Shown one piece after another: positions 53,334 through 63,483 of a stretch of 64,000 nucleotides of DNA. A program made the translations under genes and the position numbers. Each line of letters opens with the position of its first letter. Within the stretch, counting starts at the first letter, position 1. The stretch spans positions 1 through 64,000 of the forward strand of contig CAMAVI010000006.1 of NCBI GenBank assembly GCA_945861625.1, read 5' to 3'. The notes beneath the pieces are model-generated. The model worked only from the letters and a program-made list of their open reading frames with translations. It was not told the DNA's origin and made no database searches. The DNA is from Candidatus Sulfopaludibacter sp. SbA3. GTDB lineage: Bacteria > Acidobacteriota > Terriglobia > Bryobacterales > Bryobacteraceae.

Positions 53334-53993
53334 TTACTTGGGCTGCTTGGCCACGCGCAGATACGGCTTGATGGTCTGGAAGCCCTCCGGGAACTTCTTC
53401 TTGGCATCTTCGTCGCTGACCGACGGGGGAATGATGATGTCCTCGCCGGGCTTCCAGTTCACCGGAGTCGCCACGGTGTGCTTCGCGGTTAACTGGATCG
53501 AATCCAGCGCCCGCATCACTTCGTCGAAGTTGCGTCCCGTGGTCATGGGGTAGATCAGCATCAGCTTGATCTTCTTGTCGGGGCCGACCAGAAACACGGT
53601 GCGCACGGTGGCGTTGTTGGCGGCGGTACGGCCCTCGGAAGTGGTTCCTGCTTCGGCGGGCAACATGTCATAGAGCTTGGCGACTTTTAACTCGGGGTCT
53701 CCGATCATCGGGTACGTCACCTTGTGGCCCTGCGTCTCTTCAATGTCAGCGGCCCACTTGCCGTGGTTAGTCACGGGGTCCACGCTCAACCCAATAATCT
53801 TCGTGTTTCGCTTTGCGAATTCCGGCTGCAGACCCGCCATGTAGCCCAACTCCGTGGTGCATACCGGCGTAAAGTCCTTGGGATGGGAAAACAGAATCGC
53901 CCAGCCGTCGCCGATCCATTCATGAAAGTTGATTGCGCCTTGCGTTGTTTCCGCCGTGAAATCCGGCGCTTCGTCGTTGATGCGTAAGGACAT
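53334..53993 (-). CDS. 1-Cys peroxiredoxin (Prx6-like)
   Basis: LFSHPKDFTPVCTTELGYMAGLQPEFAKRNTKIIGLSVDPVTNHGKW. Confidence 0.95.
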   Translation of the reverse strand: MSLRINDEAPDFTAETTQGAINFHEWIGDGWAILFSHPKDFTPVCTTELGYMAGLQPEFAKRNTKIIGLSVDPVTNHGKWAADIEETQGHKVTYPMIGDPELKVAKLYDMLPAEAGTTSEGRTAANNATVRTVFLVGPDKKIKLMLIYPMTTGRNFDEVMRALDSIQLTAKHTVATPVNWKPGEDIIIPPSVSDEDAKKKFPEGFQTIKPYLRVAKQPK

Positions 53994-54075
53994 GATTGAT
54001 CTCCTCTAGATAGTTTAGCGTCCCGTCCCTGAGAATTTTACCGCGGACGGCGCACCTTTATGCGAGGTCTTGTCC

Positions 54076-55158
54076 ATGCATTCCAATGCTCCCGCCGCCG
54101 CCGTGCTCCCATCCGGCGAGCGCGCGCGCCAGATCGCGCAGACTCTTCTGCAAATGGAAAAACAGTTCGGCAAGGGCGCCGTGTTGCAGCTTGGGTCGCG
54201 GAGCGCCCAACAGGTGAGCGTGATCCCGACGGGGTCCATTTCGCTCGATGCCGCACTCGGCGTGGGAGGCTTCCCGCGTGGCCGCGTGATCGAAGTGTTT
54301 GGGCCGGAGTCGTCCGGCAAAACCACACTCGCGCTGCACATCATCGCTCAGGCGCACGCGGCGGGCGGCTCGGCGGCCTTCATTGATGCCGAACATGCGC
54401 TGGATCCAACCTACGCGCGGGCTTTGGGCGTGGACGTCGACAATCTTCTGATTTCCCAGCCCGACTACGGCGAGCAGGCGCTCGAAATCACCAATGCGCT
54501 GATCTCCTCGAACGCGCTCGATGTCGTCGTGGTCGACTCCGTCGCCGCACTGGTGCCGAAAGCCGAGCTCGAAGGAGAGATGGGCGATAGCTTCATGGGG
54601 CTCCATGCGCGGCTCATGTCGCAAGCGATGCGCAAACTTACTGCCGCCGTCTCGCGAGCCAACGCCTGTCTGATCTTTATTAACCAGGTGCGCGAGAAGA
54701 TCGGCGTCGTGTTCGGCAATCCGGAGACCACCACCGGAGGCCGCGCCCTCAAGTTCTATTCTTCCGTTCGAGTCGAAGTGCGCCGCATCGGGGCGCTCAA
54801 GGACGGCGATCTGGTGATCGGCAACCGCACCAAGATCAAAGTCGTGAAGAACAAAGTCGCCGCGCCGTTCCGCGAAGCCGAAGTCGATATTCTCTATGGC
54901 CATGGCATCTCGCGCGAAGGCGATCTGGTGGATCTTGGCGCCGAACAGGGCGTGGTGGAGAAATCGGGCTCGTGGTTCAGCTACGGCGGTGAGCGGCTTG
55001 GCCAGGGCCGCGAGAATTCGCGCACGTTCCTCAAAGAACATCCCGAGGTCCGCGACCGGATTGAGGCTGCGCTGCGGTTAAAGCTGGGACTGGCAGGGCC
55101 GGCGGCTCTGCCCGTGGCCGCGGCACCCTCTACTAACGCAAAGGCGCAGACGGCGTAG
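54076..55158 (+). CDS. recA: recombinase A
   Basis: [69 protein letters not shown]. Confidence 0.98.
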   Translation: MHSNAPAAAVLPSGERARQIAQTLLQMEKQFGKGAVLQLGSRSAQQVSVIPTGSISLDAALGVGGFPRGRVIEVFGPESSGKTTLALHIIAQAHAAGGSAAFIDAEHALDPTYARALGVDVDNLLISQPDYGEQALEITNALISSNALDVVVVDSVAALVPKAELEGEMGDSFMGLHARLMSQAMRKLTAAVSRANACLIFINQVREKIGVVFGNPETTTGGRALKFYSSVRVEVRRIGALKDGDLVIGNRTKIKVVKNKVAAPFREAEVDILYGHGISREGDLVDLGAEQGVVEKSGSWFSYGGERLGQGRENSRTFLKEHPEVRDRIEAALRLKLGLAGPAALPVAAAPSTNAKAQTA

Positions 55159-55879
55159 CTTCACGCGCGGGCTGGAGAAGTTCGACAATCTGTTCCCGCA
55201 TCCGCGCGGTAAGCGCCTTCCGGTCGTGGGACGTCATGCCCTCGGTCGGGATCGGATCGCCGATGTGTAGCGTGACTGGACCGGAGCGGAACGTTGCGCT
55301 GCCCATGGGCAGGATCTCACGAGTACCGATCAGCGCTACGGGCACAATGGGCACACCCGCTTTGATCGCCACGTAGGCTGCGCCGTCCTTGAACGGTTGC
55401 AGGATGCCGTCCTCGGAGCGCCCGCCTTCCGGGAAGATCAGCAGCGACACAGAGCGTTTCTCGATTGTGTGAGCGGCCAGCGTCAGCGTCTTCACGGCCG
55501 CGCGGGCGTCTTCGAGCGGCACGGGGATGTGCCCGGCCTGTGTGAGATGCGTGCCCATGAACGGAATTTGAAACAGCCCGCGCTTGGCCAGGAAGCGGAA
55601 CTGCACCGGAATGTGGCCCAGCACCACGGGCGTATCCATATAACTCAGATGATTGGTGCAGAAAACATACTTGCCATCCGGGTGGATTTTCTCCAGGCCC
55701 TCTACGCGCACCTTCACCCCCGCGAAGCCGAGCAACGAGCGCGCCCACACGCGCCCCACGCGTATCGCCGTGTTGCCGGTCTTATCAAAGAGCGTGCAAA
55801 AAATGCTGACCGTGCCGCACAGGATGGTGGAAAGAATAATGAGCGGGTCGATTACGACCAGGCTCCAGAGAATGGCCAT
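55133..55879 (-). CDS. plsC: 1-acyl-sn-glycerol-3-phosphate acyltransferase
   Basis: [11 protein letters not shown] (NHxxxxD), [13 protein letters not shown] (FPEGxRS), [10 protein letters not shown]. Confidence 0.93.
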   Translation of the reverse strand: MAILWSLVVIDPLIILSTILCGTVSIFCTLFDKTGNTAIRVGRVWARSLLGFAGVKVRVEGLEKIHPDGKYVFCTNHLSYMDTPVVLGHIPVQFRFLAKRGLFQIPFMGTHLTQAGHIPVPLEDARAAVKTLTLAAHTIEKRSVSLLIFPEGGRSEDGILQPFKDGAAYVAIKAGVPIVPVALIGTREILPMGSATFRSGPVTLHIGDPIPTEGMTSHDRKALTARMREQIVELLQPAREATPSAPLR

Positions 55880-57105
55880 GTTTTTCTATTGTAAGAGGCG
55901 GCCCGTGCTTCTCCTACTAGAAATAGCGATCCCGTAGCGATGATGACATCATCGGCCGAGGCCTCCTGGGCTGCCAAGTGCAGTGCATCAACGACGTTGG
56001 GGGCCGTCCGTCCGCGCCCGGCGAGGGCGGCGATTTGCTCCGGCGGCATGGAGCGCGAGGAATTCGCCGCGGTCAGGATCAATTCATCGGCGAGCGGGAA
56101 TAGAATGGCAGCGATCTCTTCGACGGCTTTGTCACCCATCGCGCCGAAGATCATCCATCGCTTGCGGTCCCCATAAAAGCGGTTGACATAGCGTTCCAGT
56201 GCGCGCGCGCCCGCCGGGTTGTGCGCGCCATCCAGCACGACGTCGGGATTCGGTGAGACATGTTCCAAACGTCCCGGCCATCGTGCTTCCGCGATCCCAG
56301 CGCGCGAAACGCCCAGCGCGTCGAGGGCCAGCGCTGCCGTGATGGCATTGTCTACCTGATGCTCGCCCGCGAGCGGACATTCCATTCCCGAGAAGCGGCT
56401 GCCGCGCGAATCAACTTCCAGGTCGCGAATCGTAAAATCCTCGGCGCGGCTGACCTTCAAAGAAAGTTCCGCGGCCCTCGCTTCCAAGACTGCCTTTGCC
56501 CGCGGGACTTGTCTCGCGAAGACGGCCGGGACGCCGCGTTTCAGAATTCCGGCCTTCTCGGCGGCAATCAGCTCGATGGTATCACCCAAGAAATTCTGAT
56601 GGTCCAGGTCGACCGGAGTGATGACGGTGAGTTCCGGTTCGACGACGTTGGTCGAGTCCAGACGCCCACCGAGCCCGACTTCGACAACCGCGATCTCGAT
56701 GCCCATCTCGCGGAACAGCCAGAATGCCATCGCCGTGACCGTTTCAAAGTACGTCGGGTGCGCATCCAGATCGGCCCGCGCGGCGGCTTGGTGAACCACG
56801 TCGAATGCATTTGAAAACTGCCGCTGGCTTACCGGCATGCCGTCGATCTGGATGCGCTCAGTAGGCTCAATGAGATGCGGTGATGTGAACAACCCCGTCC
56901 GCCGCCCTGCCGCGCGCAGCCCGGATTCGATCATGGCGCAGGTGGACCCTTTGCCGTTGGTCCCGGCCACGTGCACGATGCGGTGGGCCGTTTGCGGATT
57001 GCCCAGAACCTCCAATAAAGCCCGAATCCGTTCCAGGCCCAGCTTGGCGGTCTTCATTTCATTGCCCAGCGCGTACAGAAACTGGACGGAATCGATGTAG
57101 GTCAC
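55852..57105 (-). CDS. folC: folylpolyglutamate/dihydrofolate synthase
   Basis: HVAGTNGKGSTCAMIESGLRAAGRRTGLFTSPHL, EVGLGGRLDSTNVV, LDGAHNPAGARAL. Confidence 0.96.
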   Translation of the reverse strand: MTYIDSVQFLYALGNEMKTAKLGLERIRALLEVLGNPQTAHRIVHVAGTNGKGSTCAMIESGLRAAGRRTGLFTSPHLIEPTERIQIDGMPVSQRQFSNAFDVVHQAAARADLDAHPTYFETVTAMAFWLFREMGIEIAVVEVGLGGRLDSTNVVEPELTVITPVDLDHQNFLGDTIELIAAEKAGILKRGVPAVFARQVPRAKAVLEARAAELSLKVSRAEDFTIRDLEVDSRGSRFSGMECPLAGEHQVDNAITAALALDALGVSRAGIAEARWPGRLEHVSPNPDVVLDGAHNPAGARALERYVNRFYGDRKRWMIFGAMGDKAVEEIAAILFPLADELILTAANSSRSMPPEQIAALAGRGRTAPNVVDALHLAAQEASADDVIIATGSLFLVGEARAASYNRKTWPFSGAWS

Positions 57106-57644
57106 GCGTTCAAGTCGAAGGCCTGATCGAGAGGAATTTCAATGGAGGGATTCTTCGTTCGCAGCACATCGCACAGCGCGCCGCGGGGGTCCGCTTGGGA
57201 ATAGCACAAGGCGGTTTTCAGTTCCGGATCGATCACCCACACCCACTCGACTCCGAGCGAAAGATATTCCTGAACTTTCGGCGCCATGCGCATCATCCGG
57301 TCTTCGGGCGAAAGAATTTCGACCACCAGGAACGGCGCGACCGTGGGAATGCCGGTCCCGATGTTGTCGTCGCGCCAGACCGCGAGATCGGCCACGCGGT
57401 AGCGGCGCGAGTGAATCTGAATGCGGATCTCGGGTACCACCCGAATTCCCAACCGCGGGCGCAACAGCCGCAGCAGATGGTAGAGGTTGCCTTGCACGTC
57501 TCCGTGCGGTAATTCGCCCATATTGCGTTCCACGACCTCGCCGTCCAGATACTCGCAGTCGGGGCCATCGAAACTGGTTCGCAGGTACTCCTCGACGTCC
57601 ATCAGTACTTTGGCGCTCATCGGTCGTGGTTGCCTACTAGGCAT
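57102..57644 (-). CDS. Uma2-family (DUF820, PD-(D/E)XK-like) putative endonuclease
   Basis: EYLRTSFDGPDCEYLDGEVVERNMGELPHGDVQGNLYHLL...RVADLAVWRDD...LVVEILSPEDRMMRMAPKVQEYLSLGVEWVWVIDPE. Confidence 0.93.
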   Translation of the reverse strand: MPSRQPRPMSAKVLMDVEEYLRTSFDGPDCEYLDGEVVERNMGELPHGDVQGNLYHLLRLLRPRLGIRVVPEIRIQIHSRRYRVADLAVWRDDNIGTGIPTVAPFLVVEILSPEDRMMRMAPKVQEYLSLGVEWVWVIDPELKTALCYSQADPRGALCDVLRTKNPSIEIPLDQAFDLNA

Positions 57645-57707
57645 TATGACACCAAGCGCGGGCCGCCAGCGGCTTTCTCAATCGCGGTTCAACGGTATAC
57701 TAATCGC

Positions 57708-57938
57708 ATGAAGCCCGCCGCCAAAGCCACGGCATTCGATCTGAAAGTGGAGTTCGATCGCGAAGCCGATGGCCGCTGGATTGCCGACATTCCCGCGCTG
57801 CCGGGGGTTATGGTCTACGGCCGGACCCGCAAGCAGGCGCTCGTGGCGGTTGAGGCCCTGGCATTACGTGTGATCGCCGACCGTCTGGAACATGGGGAAG
57901 CGGTGCCGGGCGAGATGACGGTGTCCTTCGCCGCTTAA
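57708..57938 (+). CDS. HicB-family antitoxin-like protein
   Basis: VEFDREADGRWIADIPALPGVMVYGRTRKQALVAVEALALRVIADRLEHGEAVP. Confidence 0.85.
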   Translation: MKPAAKATAFDLKVEFDREADGRWIADIPALPGVMVYGRTRKQALVAVEALALRVIADRLEHGEAVPGEMTVSFAA

Positions 57939-57940
57939 GA

Positions 57941-58157
57941 TTACAAATCCTTCGGTGTGAGTCCGGTCTTCCGCCCCAACTTCTCGAGTGCAACTGGACC
58001 AAGTTCCACTCGGTCGTGGTACGCGAACACGTAGTCGGGCCAGCCTCCTCGTTCCAAGGTTCGGTGAGAGCCCTTGCCGTTTGACTCGCCATCCGATGCG
58101 AAGTAGGCCCGTAAGCACCAGCCTCGCCTTCGTTGCCCGCCACCCCGAATACTTCAT
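57941..58157 (-). pseudogene. frame-disrupted hicA-type toxin gene
   Basis: Minus strand: MKYSGWRATKARLVLTGLLRIGWRVKRQ in one frame, then KGSHRTLERGGWPDYVFAYHDRVELGPVALEKLGRKTGLTPKDL* in another; GSHR and the C-terminal block are HicA hallmarks. Frame break near 58070-58076. Confidence 0.75.
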
Positions 58158-58314
58158 TTCAGCTCATCATTCCCTTATCTTTCAACACGATCCCCAGCTC
58201 GCGACCGGTATTAAAAACATTTCTCTCAAGAAATGTTCGTAGTAAGATAGTGGGTATCCGCGTCTCCGGCCAACTTTTTCCACTCCGGGGGCGTCTTTAC
58301 GAACGGAGCAAACG

Positions 58315-58872
58315 TTGATCTTTCGGGAAGTCGAAGATCGCGATCTGATCGCCAAGGCGAGACAGGGAGACGTCGAGGCTTACAACCTTCTCGTATCCCG
58401 GTGGGAGAAGCGTATCTTCAACTATCTTCTGCGGCTGGTTTCCAATCGCGAGGATGCTCTCGATGTCAGCCAGGAAACGTTCTTGAAAGCGTATCAAAAC
58501 CTGCGCAAGCTCGATGATCCGGCCCGCTTCGCGGCGTGGCTGTACCGGATCGCCCACAACGAAGCGTACTCGTTGCTGCGGCGCCGGAAACCGGATAGCG
58601 AGCTGGCCGGCGAGCCCCGCCCCAAGGATTTCGGCGGACGCCTGCTGCCCATGGAACTGTCGCTGGCGGTCGAGAGCGCTCTCAAGATGCTGTCCGAAGA
58701 TCAACGTGAAGCTGTTTTGCTGAAGGTCTATCAAGGATTCAAGTTTGACGAGATGGCGGTGATCCTGTATTGTCCGGTCTCCACCGTCAAGTCGCGCTTG
58801 TATACCGCCCTGGATCTTCTAAGGACGGCGCTTGCTCCCGCGGTGTTCTTGAAAACCCGCGAGCTTTCGTAA
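58315..58872 (+). CDS. ECF-type RNA polymerase sigma factor
   Basis: AYNLLVSRWEKRIFNYLLRLVSNREDALDVSQETFLKAYQNLRKL, VLLKVYQGFKFDEMAVILYCPVSTVKSRLYTALDLLR; TTG start. Confidence 0.93.
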   Translation: MIFREVEDRDLIAKARQGDVEAYNLLVSRWEKRIFNYLLRLVSNREDALDVSQETFLKAYQNLRKLDDPARFAAWLYRIAHNEAYSLLRRRKPDSELAGEPRPKDFGGRLLPMELSLAVESALKMLSEDQREAVLLKVYQGFKFDEMAVILYCPVSTVKSRLYTALDLLRTALAPAVFLKTRELS

Positions 58873-58907
58873 GGACGTTCTGGCGTGAGTGCCAGAGGAG
58901 GCGGAAA

Positions 58908-59504
58908 ATGACCTGCAAGCTGGAAAATAGCAAGCCGGATTGGAAGGCCTACACGTTCGGTGAAATGGATGCCGCGGAGCGGCGCGAGGCCGAAGCTCAC
59001 GCCGCCAACTGTGTGGCGTGCCAGGAAGAAGTGGCCGGATTGCGCATCACGCTTGACGCGATGGCGGTATTGCGCGAAGAAGAGTTGCCGCGCCGCATCG
59101 CCTTCGTTTCCGATAAGGTTTTCGAGCCCAATTGGTGGCAGCGTATGGTGCGGAGCTTCCGGCAGCCGTCGTTCGCGGCGGCCGGCGTGATTGCCGCCGC
59201 CATTCTGATTCACGCTGTCGTGCGGCCGGTTACAGCCCCGGTGAGCCCGGCTGTTCCGCAGGTGGATATTGTTGCCATGGAAGCGCGGCTGACGGCCCAA
59301 ATCGAGGAAAAAGTTGCCCGGAAGATGCAGGCGGAGATGACGGCCGCCGTGGCCAAGGCGGTCGCCGATACTGAAAAACGCGATGACCAGCGGACCGCCA
59401 CGCTGCTGGCCACTACTGAGCGCCGCTACGCCGACGCCGCCGATTTTCTCAACAAGCAGGTGACTCACCTGTATGCGCTGAATACCGGCGCGGGGGTTCG
59501 CTAA
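58908..59504 (+). CDS. anti-sigma factor, zinc-finger (zf-HC2-like) type
   Basis: YTFGEMDAAERREAEAHAANCVACQEEVAGL (HxxxCxxC), single TM, coiled C-terminal region. Confidence 0.88.
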   Translation: MTCKLENSKPDWKAYTFGEMDAAERREAEAHAANCVACQEEVAGLRITLDAMAVLREEELPRRIAFVSDKVFEPNWWQRMVRSFRQPSFAAAGVIAAAILIHAVVRPVTAPVSPAVPQVDIVAMEARLTAQIEEKVARKMQAEMTAAVAKAVADTEKRDDQRTATLLATTERRYADAADFLNKQVTHLYALNTGAGVR

Positions 59505-60062
59505 ATGAAAAAGTTCCTTGTCTCCTTTCTCCTTGCCATGACGGCCGCGGCTTCTGCCTCCGCGGCTGAATTGAGTAATGCGCCGCGCTTGGCGCGAAAT
59601 GCCGTCGCCATCACGGAAAGAAATCTCGATAACCGCTTCACCCGGTTATGGAGCGACAATCCGGTGCCGGTACTGGGCCCCTCGCGCGGCGTTTATTTGG
59701 AAGGGTATGGAATCGTATTTACCGCGGAAGTGAACGTCGTGGCGGGGCCGCCGCTGACGCTTTTCAATACCGCCACCTCCAAGGAATACGCGGCGCAGCA
59801 CAAACAGATCAAGATGAAGCGCATTCCGGATCTCAAAGCGGAGATGCAAAAGGCGCTGCTGGATGCCGCTGCATCGAAGGAACTGGCTCTGGTGCCGCCT
59901 GACGAACAGATCGTGCTGGTCGCGTTCCTGTCCCATTTTCCGTGGGAAGACCTGAGCGGCATACCCGCGCAGATCATGCTGCGGGGGTCAAAGAAGAAGT
60001 TGCTGGAAGCCAAGAGCTCCGGTGCCAATCTGGAAGCTGCCATTCAAGCCACCCAGTTCTGA
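59505..60062 (+). CDS. secreted hypothetical protein (185 aa)
   Basis: Signal peptide MKKFLVSFLLAMTAAASASA; immediately follows the anti-sigma gene; no family recognised. Confidence 0.75.
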   Translation: MKKFLVSFLLAMTAAASASAAELSNAPRLARNAVAITERNLDNRFTRLWSDNPVPVLGPSRGVYLEGYGIVFTAEVNVVAGPPLTLFNTATSKEYAAQHKQIKMKRIPDLKAEMQKALLDAAASKELALVPPDEQIVLVAFLSHFPWEDLSGIPAQIMLRGSKKKLLEAKSSGANLEAAIQATQF

Positions 60063-60064
60063 TC

Positions 60065-61702
60065 ATGAGACTGGGCGAGATCCTGATCAAGCGGCAACTG
60101 CTTTCCGGCGATGACCTGGATCGCGCGCTGGAATTGCAGCGCGAACGCGGCGACAAGCTGGGGAAGATCCTGGTGGATCTCGGCTTCGTCGCGGCGCGCG
60201 ATGTGCTGACGGCCCTCGCCGAGCAGTTGCAAGTTCCCATTGTCTCGATTGACGGTCCGCCCGCCGTTTCTCCGGAAACCGAGACGCTTTCTCCCAAGTT
60301 TTTGCGCCAATACCGCTGCCTTCCCGTGGCGCTGCACGATCACACGGTGACGTTGGCCATGGCCGATCCGTTGGATTTCGAAACCCGCTCGACGGTGGCA
60401 TCTTGCACCGGACTTAAAGTGAATCCGGGACTGGCCTCCGAGCAGGAAATTCTTGACGCGATCGATCGCTACTACGGCCAGACCCAGAAGAACGAGACGG
60501 AGCTGGCGGCGCCCACCGGCGAGACGAATGAAGATCTTGAGCACTTGCGGGACATGGCCAGCGAAGCGCCAGTCATCCGCTTGGTCAACGCAATGGTGGC
60601 GCAGGCAGTGGAGAAGCGCGCCAGCGATATTCATATCGAGCCGTTCGAGAAAGAATTTCGCGTCCGCTTTCGCATTGACGGCGTCTTGGTGAATCAGGAC
60701 TCGCCGCCGCGCGATTTGAAAGCCGCGGTGATCTCGCGTGTGAAACTAATGGCGCGCCTGAATATTGCCGAGCGCCGTTTGCCCCAAGATGGCCGCATTA
60801 AGGTCAAGACCATCGGCCGCGAGGTCGATCTCCGTGTTTCGACGCTGCCCACGCTCTATGGCGAAAGCGTCGTCATGCGTTTGCTCGATCGTTCGGCGGG
60901 CGATTTTTACGATCTGGAGCGCCTGGGTTTCGACAAGCACATGTTGGATCGCATGACGTACTACACGTCGCTTCCGCATGGCATTTTTATGGTGACGGGG
61001 CCAACCGGCAGCGGCAAGTCCACGACTCTTTATTCCGCGCTGAAGCGAATCAATCAAAGCGACAAGAAGATCATCACCATTGAAGACCCGGTGGAGTATC
61101 AGATGGACGGCATCAATCAGATCCATGTAAATCCGCAGATTGGGCTGACCTTCGCGTCGGGCTTGCGCCACATCGTGCGTCAGGACCCGGACGTCATCAT
61201 GGTCGGCGAAATTCGCGACCGCGAGACGGCGGATATCGCGATCCGTTCCGCGCTCACCGGCCATTTCGTGTTTTCGACGCTGCACACCAATGACGCTCCT
61301 AGCGCGATTCCGCGGCTCACCGACATGGGCGTCGAGAATTACCTGATCACGTCGTCTCTCGTGGCGGTGCTGGCGCAACGGTTGGTGCGCGTGATCTGCA
61401 GTGGTTGCAAGACTTCCGCCGGTACGGCTTTGACTCCGGAAGGCGAATCGATCCCGGTGTTCCATGGCGCGGGTTGCGACCAGTGTTTCGGCACCGGCTA
61501 CCGGGGCCGCGTCGGCATATTTGAGCTGATGGAATTGAACGAGGAACTGCGCGGGGCGATCATGCGCAATGAGGATGCCGGCAAGCTCACCGCCATTGCG
61601 CGGCGCTACGGCATGGTCAATCTCCGCGAGGACGGCTGGAATAAGGTGCGGCGCGGCGTGACCACCGCGAGCGAAGTCCTGCGCGTGACGCAAGAGTTCT
61701 AA
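60065..61702 (+). CDS. gspE: type II secretion/type IV pilus assembly ATPase GspE/PilB
   Basis: MSHN-like N-domain, MVTGPTGSGKSTTLYSAL, ITIEDPVEYQMDGINQI, FASGLRHIVRQDPDVIMVGEIRDRETADIAIRSALTGHFVFSTLHTNDA, CxxC zinc motif. Confidence 0.95.
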   Translation: MRLGEILIKRQLLSGDDLDRALELQRERGDKLGKILVDLGFVAARDVLTALAEQLQVPIVSIDGPPAVSPETETLSPKFLRQYRCLPVALHDHTVTLAMADPLDFETRSTVASCTGLKVNPGLASEQEILDAIDRYYGQTQKNETELAAPTGETNEDLEHLRDMASEAPVIRLVNAMVAQAVEKRASDIHIEPFEKEFRVRFRIDGVLVNQDSPPRDLKAAVISRVKLMARLNIAERRLPQDGRIKVKTIGREVDLRVSTLPTLYGESVVMRLLDRSAGDFYDLERLGFDKHMLDRMTYYTSLPHGIFMVTGPTGSGKSTTLYSALKRINQSDKKIITIEDPVEYQMDGINQIHVNPQIGLTFASGLRHIVRQDPDVIMVGEIRDRETADIAIRSALTGHFVFSTLHTNDAPSAIPRLTDMGVENYLITSSLVAVLAQRLVRVICSGCKTSAGTALTPEGESIPVFHGAGCDQCFGTGYRGRVGIFELMELNEELRGAIMRNEDAGKLTAIARRYGMVNLREDGWNKVRRGVTTASEVLRVTQEF

Positions 61703-61706
61703 TGAA

Positions 61707-61802
61707 AAACCCGGGACAGTACACTCAAACACCATTTTCGCTCTCGTTGCGAACCCAAGGTCCCGGCCGGAAATTGGTGTTTGAGTGTACTGTCCCGGGT
61801 TT
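61707..61802. repeat. inverted repeat, 33-bp arms (1 mismatch), 30-bp loop, REP/MITE-like
   Basis: AAACCCGGGACAGTACACTCAAACACCATTTTC (61707-61739) and GAAATTGGTGTTTGAGTGTACTGTCCCGGGTTT (61770-61802). Confidence 0.92.
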
Positions 61803-61815
61803 GGGTTTTTAGCGT

Positions 61816-63027
61816 ATGGCGACGGCGTATTTCTTCAAAGCGGTGGCGGCGGACGGAAAACTCCGCACCGGCACGCTGTCCGCCGAGACTGACAAGCAGG
61901 TCGCGCAGGAACTGAAGCGCCAGGGCCTGATTCCCGTCTACGTGGGCCTGGAGCAAAAGGCCGGCCTTACGCTCAACTTGCCGGCGTTCAACCGCGGCAA
62001 GCGCCAGGATGTTCTGTTTTTCACGCAAGAGCTTTCGACGCTGCTCAACGCCGGCGTGCCGGTGGATCGCGCTCTGTCCATCACCGCGGAACTCACGGAA
62101 CGCCCCAACTTCCGCTCCCTCGTGCTCGATGTGCTCCGGCTGATCAAAGGCGGCAAGGCGCTGGCCGACAGCCTGGCGGCGCATCCCGAATGTTTCTCCG
62201 AACTGTACGTGAATATGGTGCGTGCCGGGGAAGCCTCCGGGTCGCTGGGCCAAATCTTCGAGCGACTCGCTGAGTTTGAGCGCACGCGCGACGACCTGCG
62301 TGGCTACATCATCAGTTCGCTCATTTATCCCGGCCTGCTTACGTTGGTCGGTTTTGGCTCCATCATCGTGCTGCTGGAATTTGTGGTCCCGCGCTTTGCC
62401 GTGATTTTTTCCGATCCGCGCATGACCATTCCCGCGCCGACACTCATGTTGCTCACCGTGAGCCGCTACCTTCAGCAGTACGGCCTATTTGCCTTAGCCG
62501 GTACGGTTGTGGCCGTGATCGCCTTTGTCAGCTACATCCGGACGCCCGGCGGCGCCTTGTGGTGGGACGCGTTCCGCCTGCGGCTTCCCGTGCTTGGTGA
62601 TGCCCTGCGCAAAGCCGAAACAGCGCGTTTTGCGCGAGCCATGGGAACTCTGGTTGCAGCCAGCGTGCCATTGGTGCAATCCATTGGGATTGCGCGGGGA
62701 ATTCTCAACAACCGGCGCATCGCAGGTTCGCTCGAGCGCGTGATACAAGGCGTTAAGCGGGGCGAAGGTCTTGCCGGACCGATGACCAGGGCGGGCGAGT
62801 TTCCTCCTCTCGCGGGACATCTGTTGGCGGTGGGCGAAGAGACCGGACACCTCGATACCATGTTCGTCCGCATGGCCGACATCTACGACAACGAAACGCG
62901 CACGGCCATCCGGCGCTTTACGTCTTTGTTTGAACCCCTCATCATCTTGGTCATGGGTTTGTTGATTGGAACTTTGATTTTGAGTCTGATGCTGGCGATC
63001 ACGAGCATCAATGATATTGCCGGCTAG
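61816..63027 (+). CDS. gspF: type II secretion system inner membrane protein GspF
   Basis: FFTQELSTLLNAGVPVDRALSI, YVNMVRAGEASGSLGQIFERLAEF, LAVGEETGHLDTMF. Confidence 0.94.
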   Translation: MATAYFFKAVAADGKLRTGTLSAETDKQVAQELKRQGLIPVYVGLEQKAGLTLNLPAFNRGKRQDVLFFTQELSTLLNAGVPVDRALSITAELTERPNFRSLVLDVLRLIKGGKALADSLAAHPECFSELYVNMVRAGEASGSLGQIFERLAEFERTRDDLRGYIISSLIYPGLLTLVGFGSIIVLLEFVVPRFAVIFSDPRMTIPAPTLMLLTVSRYLQQYGLFALAGTVVAVIAFVSYIRTPGGALWWDAFRLRLPVLGDALRKAETARFARAMGTLVAASVPLVQSIGIARGILNNRRIAGSLERVIQGVKRGEGLAGPMTRAGEFPPLAGHLLAVGEETGHLDTMFVRMADIYDNETRTAIRRFTSLFEPLIILVMGLLIGTLILSLMLAITSINDIAG

Positions 63028-63036
63028 GAGATTGTC

Positions 63037-63483
63037 ATGCTGAGGAAACCTATGCGAAAAACCCGACGCGGCCAAAGAGGTATCACGCTGATTGAAATGC
63101 TGGTGGTGGTGACCATCATTGCGCTGTTTGCGGCGCTGGTCGGTCCACGTTTGTTCAGCAATGTCGATAAGGCCAAGCGCACGCAAGTGCACGCGCAAAT
63201 CAATTCTTTCATGACCGCGCTCGGTTCCTACAAGCTCGACACCGGCAATTTCCCGAGCACGGAAATGGGTATGAACGCCCTGCGCGTCAAGCCCGAGAAC
63301 GTCAATCAGTGGGCCGGTCCCTATTTGCCGCAGGACGTTCCCATGGATGCTTGGGAGCATCCCTATCTCTACAAATTCCCGGGCGAACACGGGGATGAGC
63401 CGGATATCGTTTCGCTGGGCGCCGACGGGCAGCCGGGCGGAGAAGGGATCAATGCCGACATCGTCAGCTGGAGCAATAAGTAG
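63037..63483 (+). CDS. gspG: type II secretion system major pseudopilin GspG
   Basis: RGITLIEMLVVVTIIALFAALVGPRLF prepilin motif; GNFPSTEMGMNALRVKP, DAWEHPYLYKFPGEHGDEPDIVSLGADGQPGGEG. Confidence 0.96.
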   Translation: MLRKPMRKTRRGQRGITLIEMLVVVTIIALFAALVGPRLFSNVDKAKRTQVHAQINSFMTALGSYKLDTGNFPSTEMGMNALRVKPENVNQWAGPYLPQDVPMDAWEHPYLYKFPGEHGDEPDIVSLGADGQPGGEGINADIVSWSNK

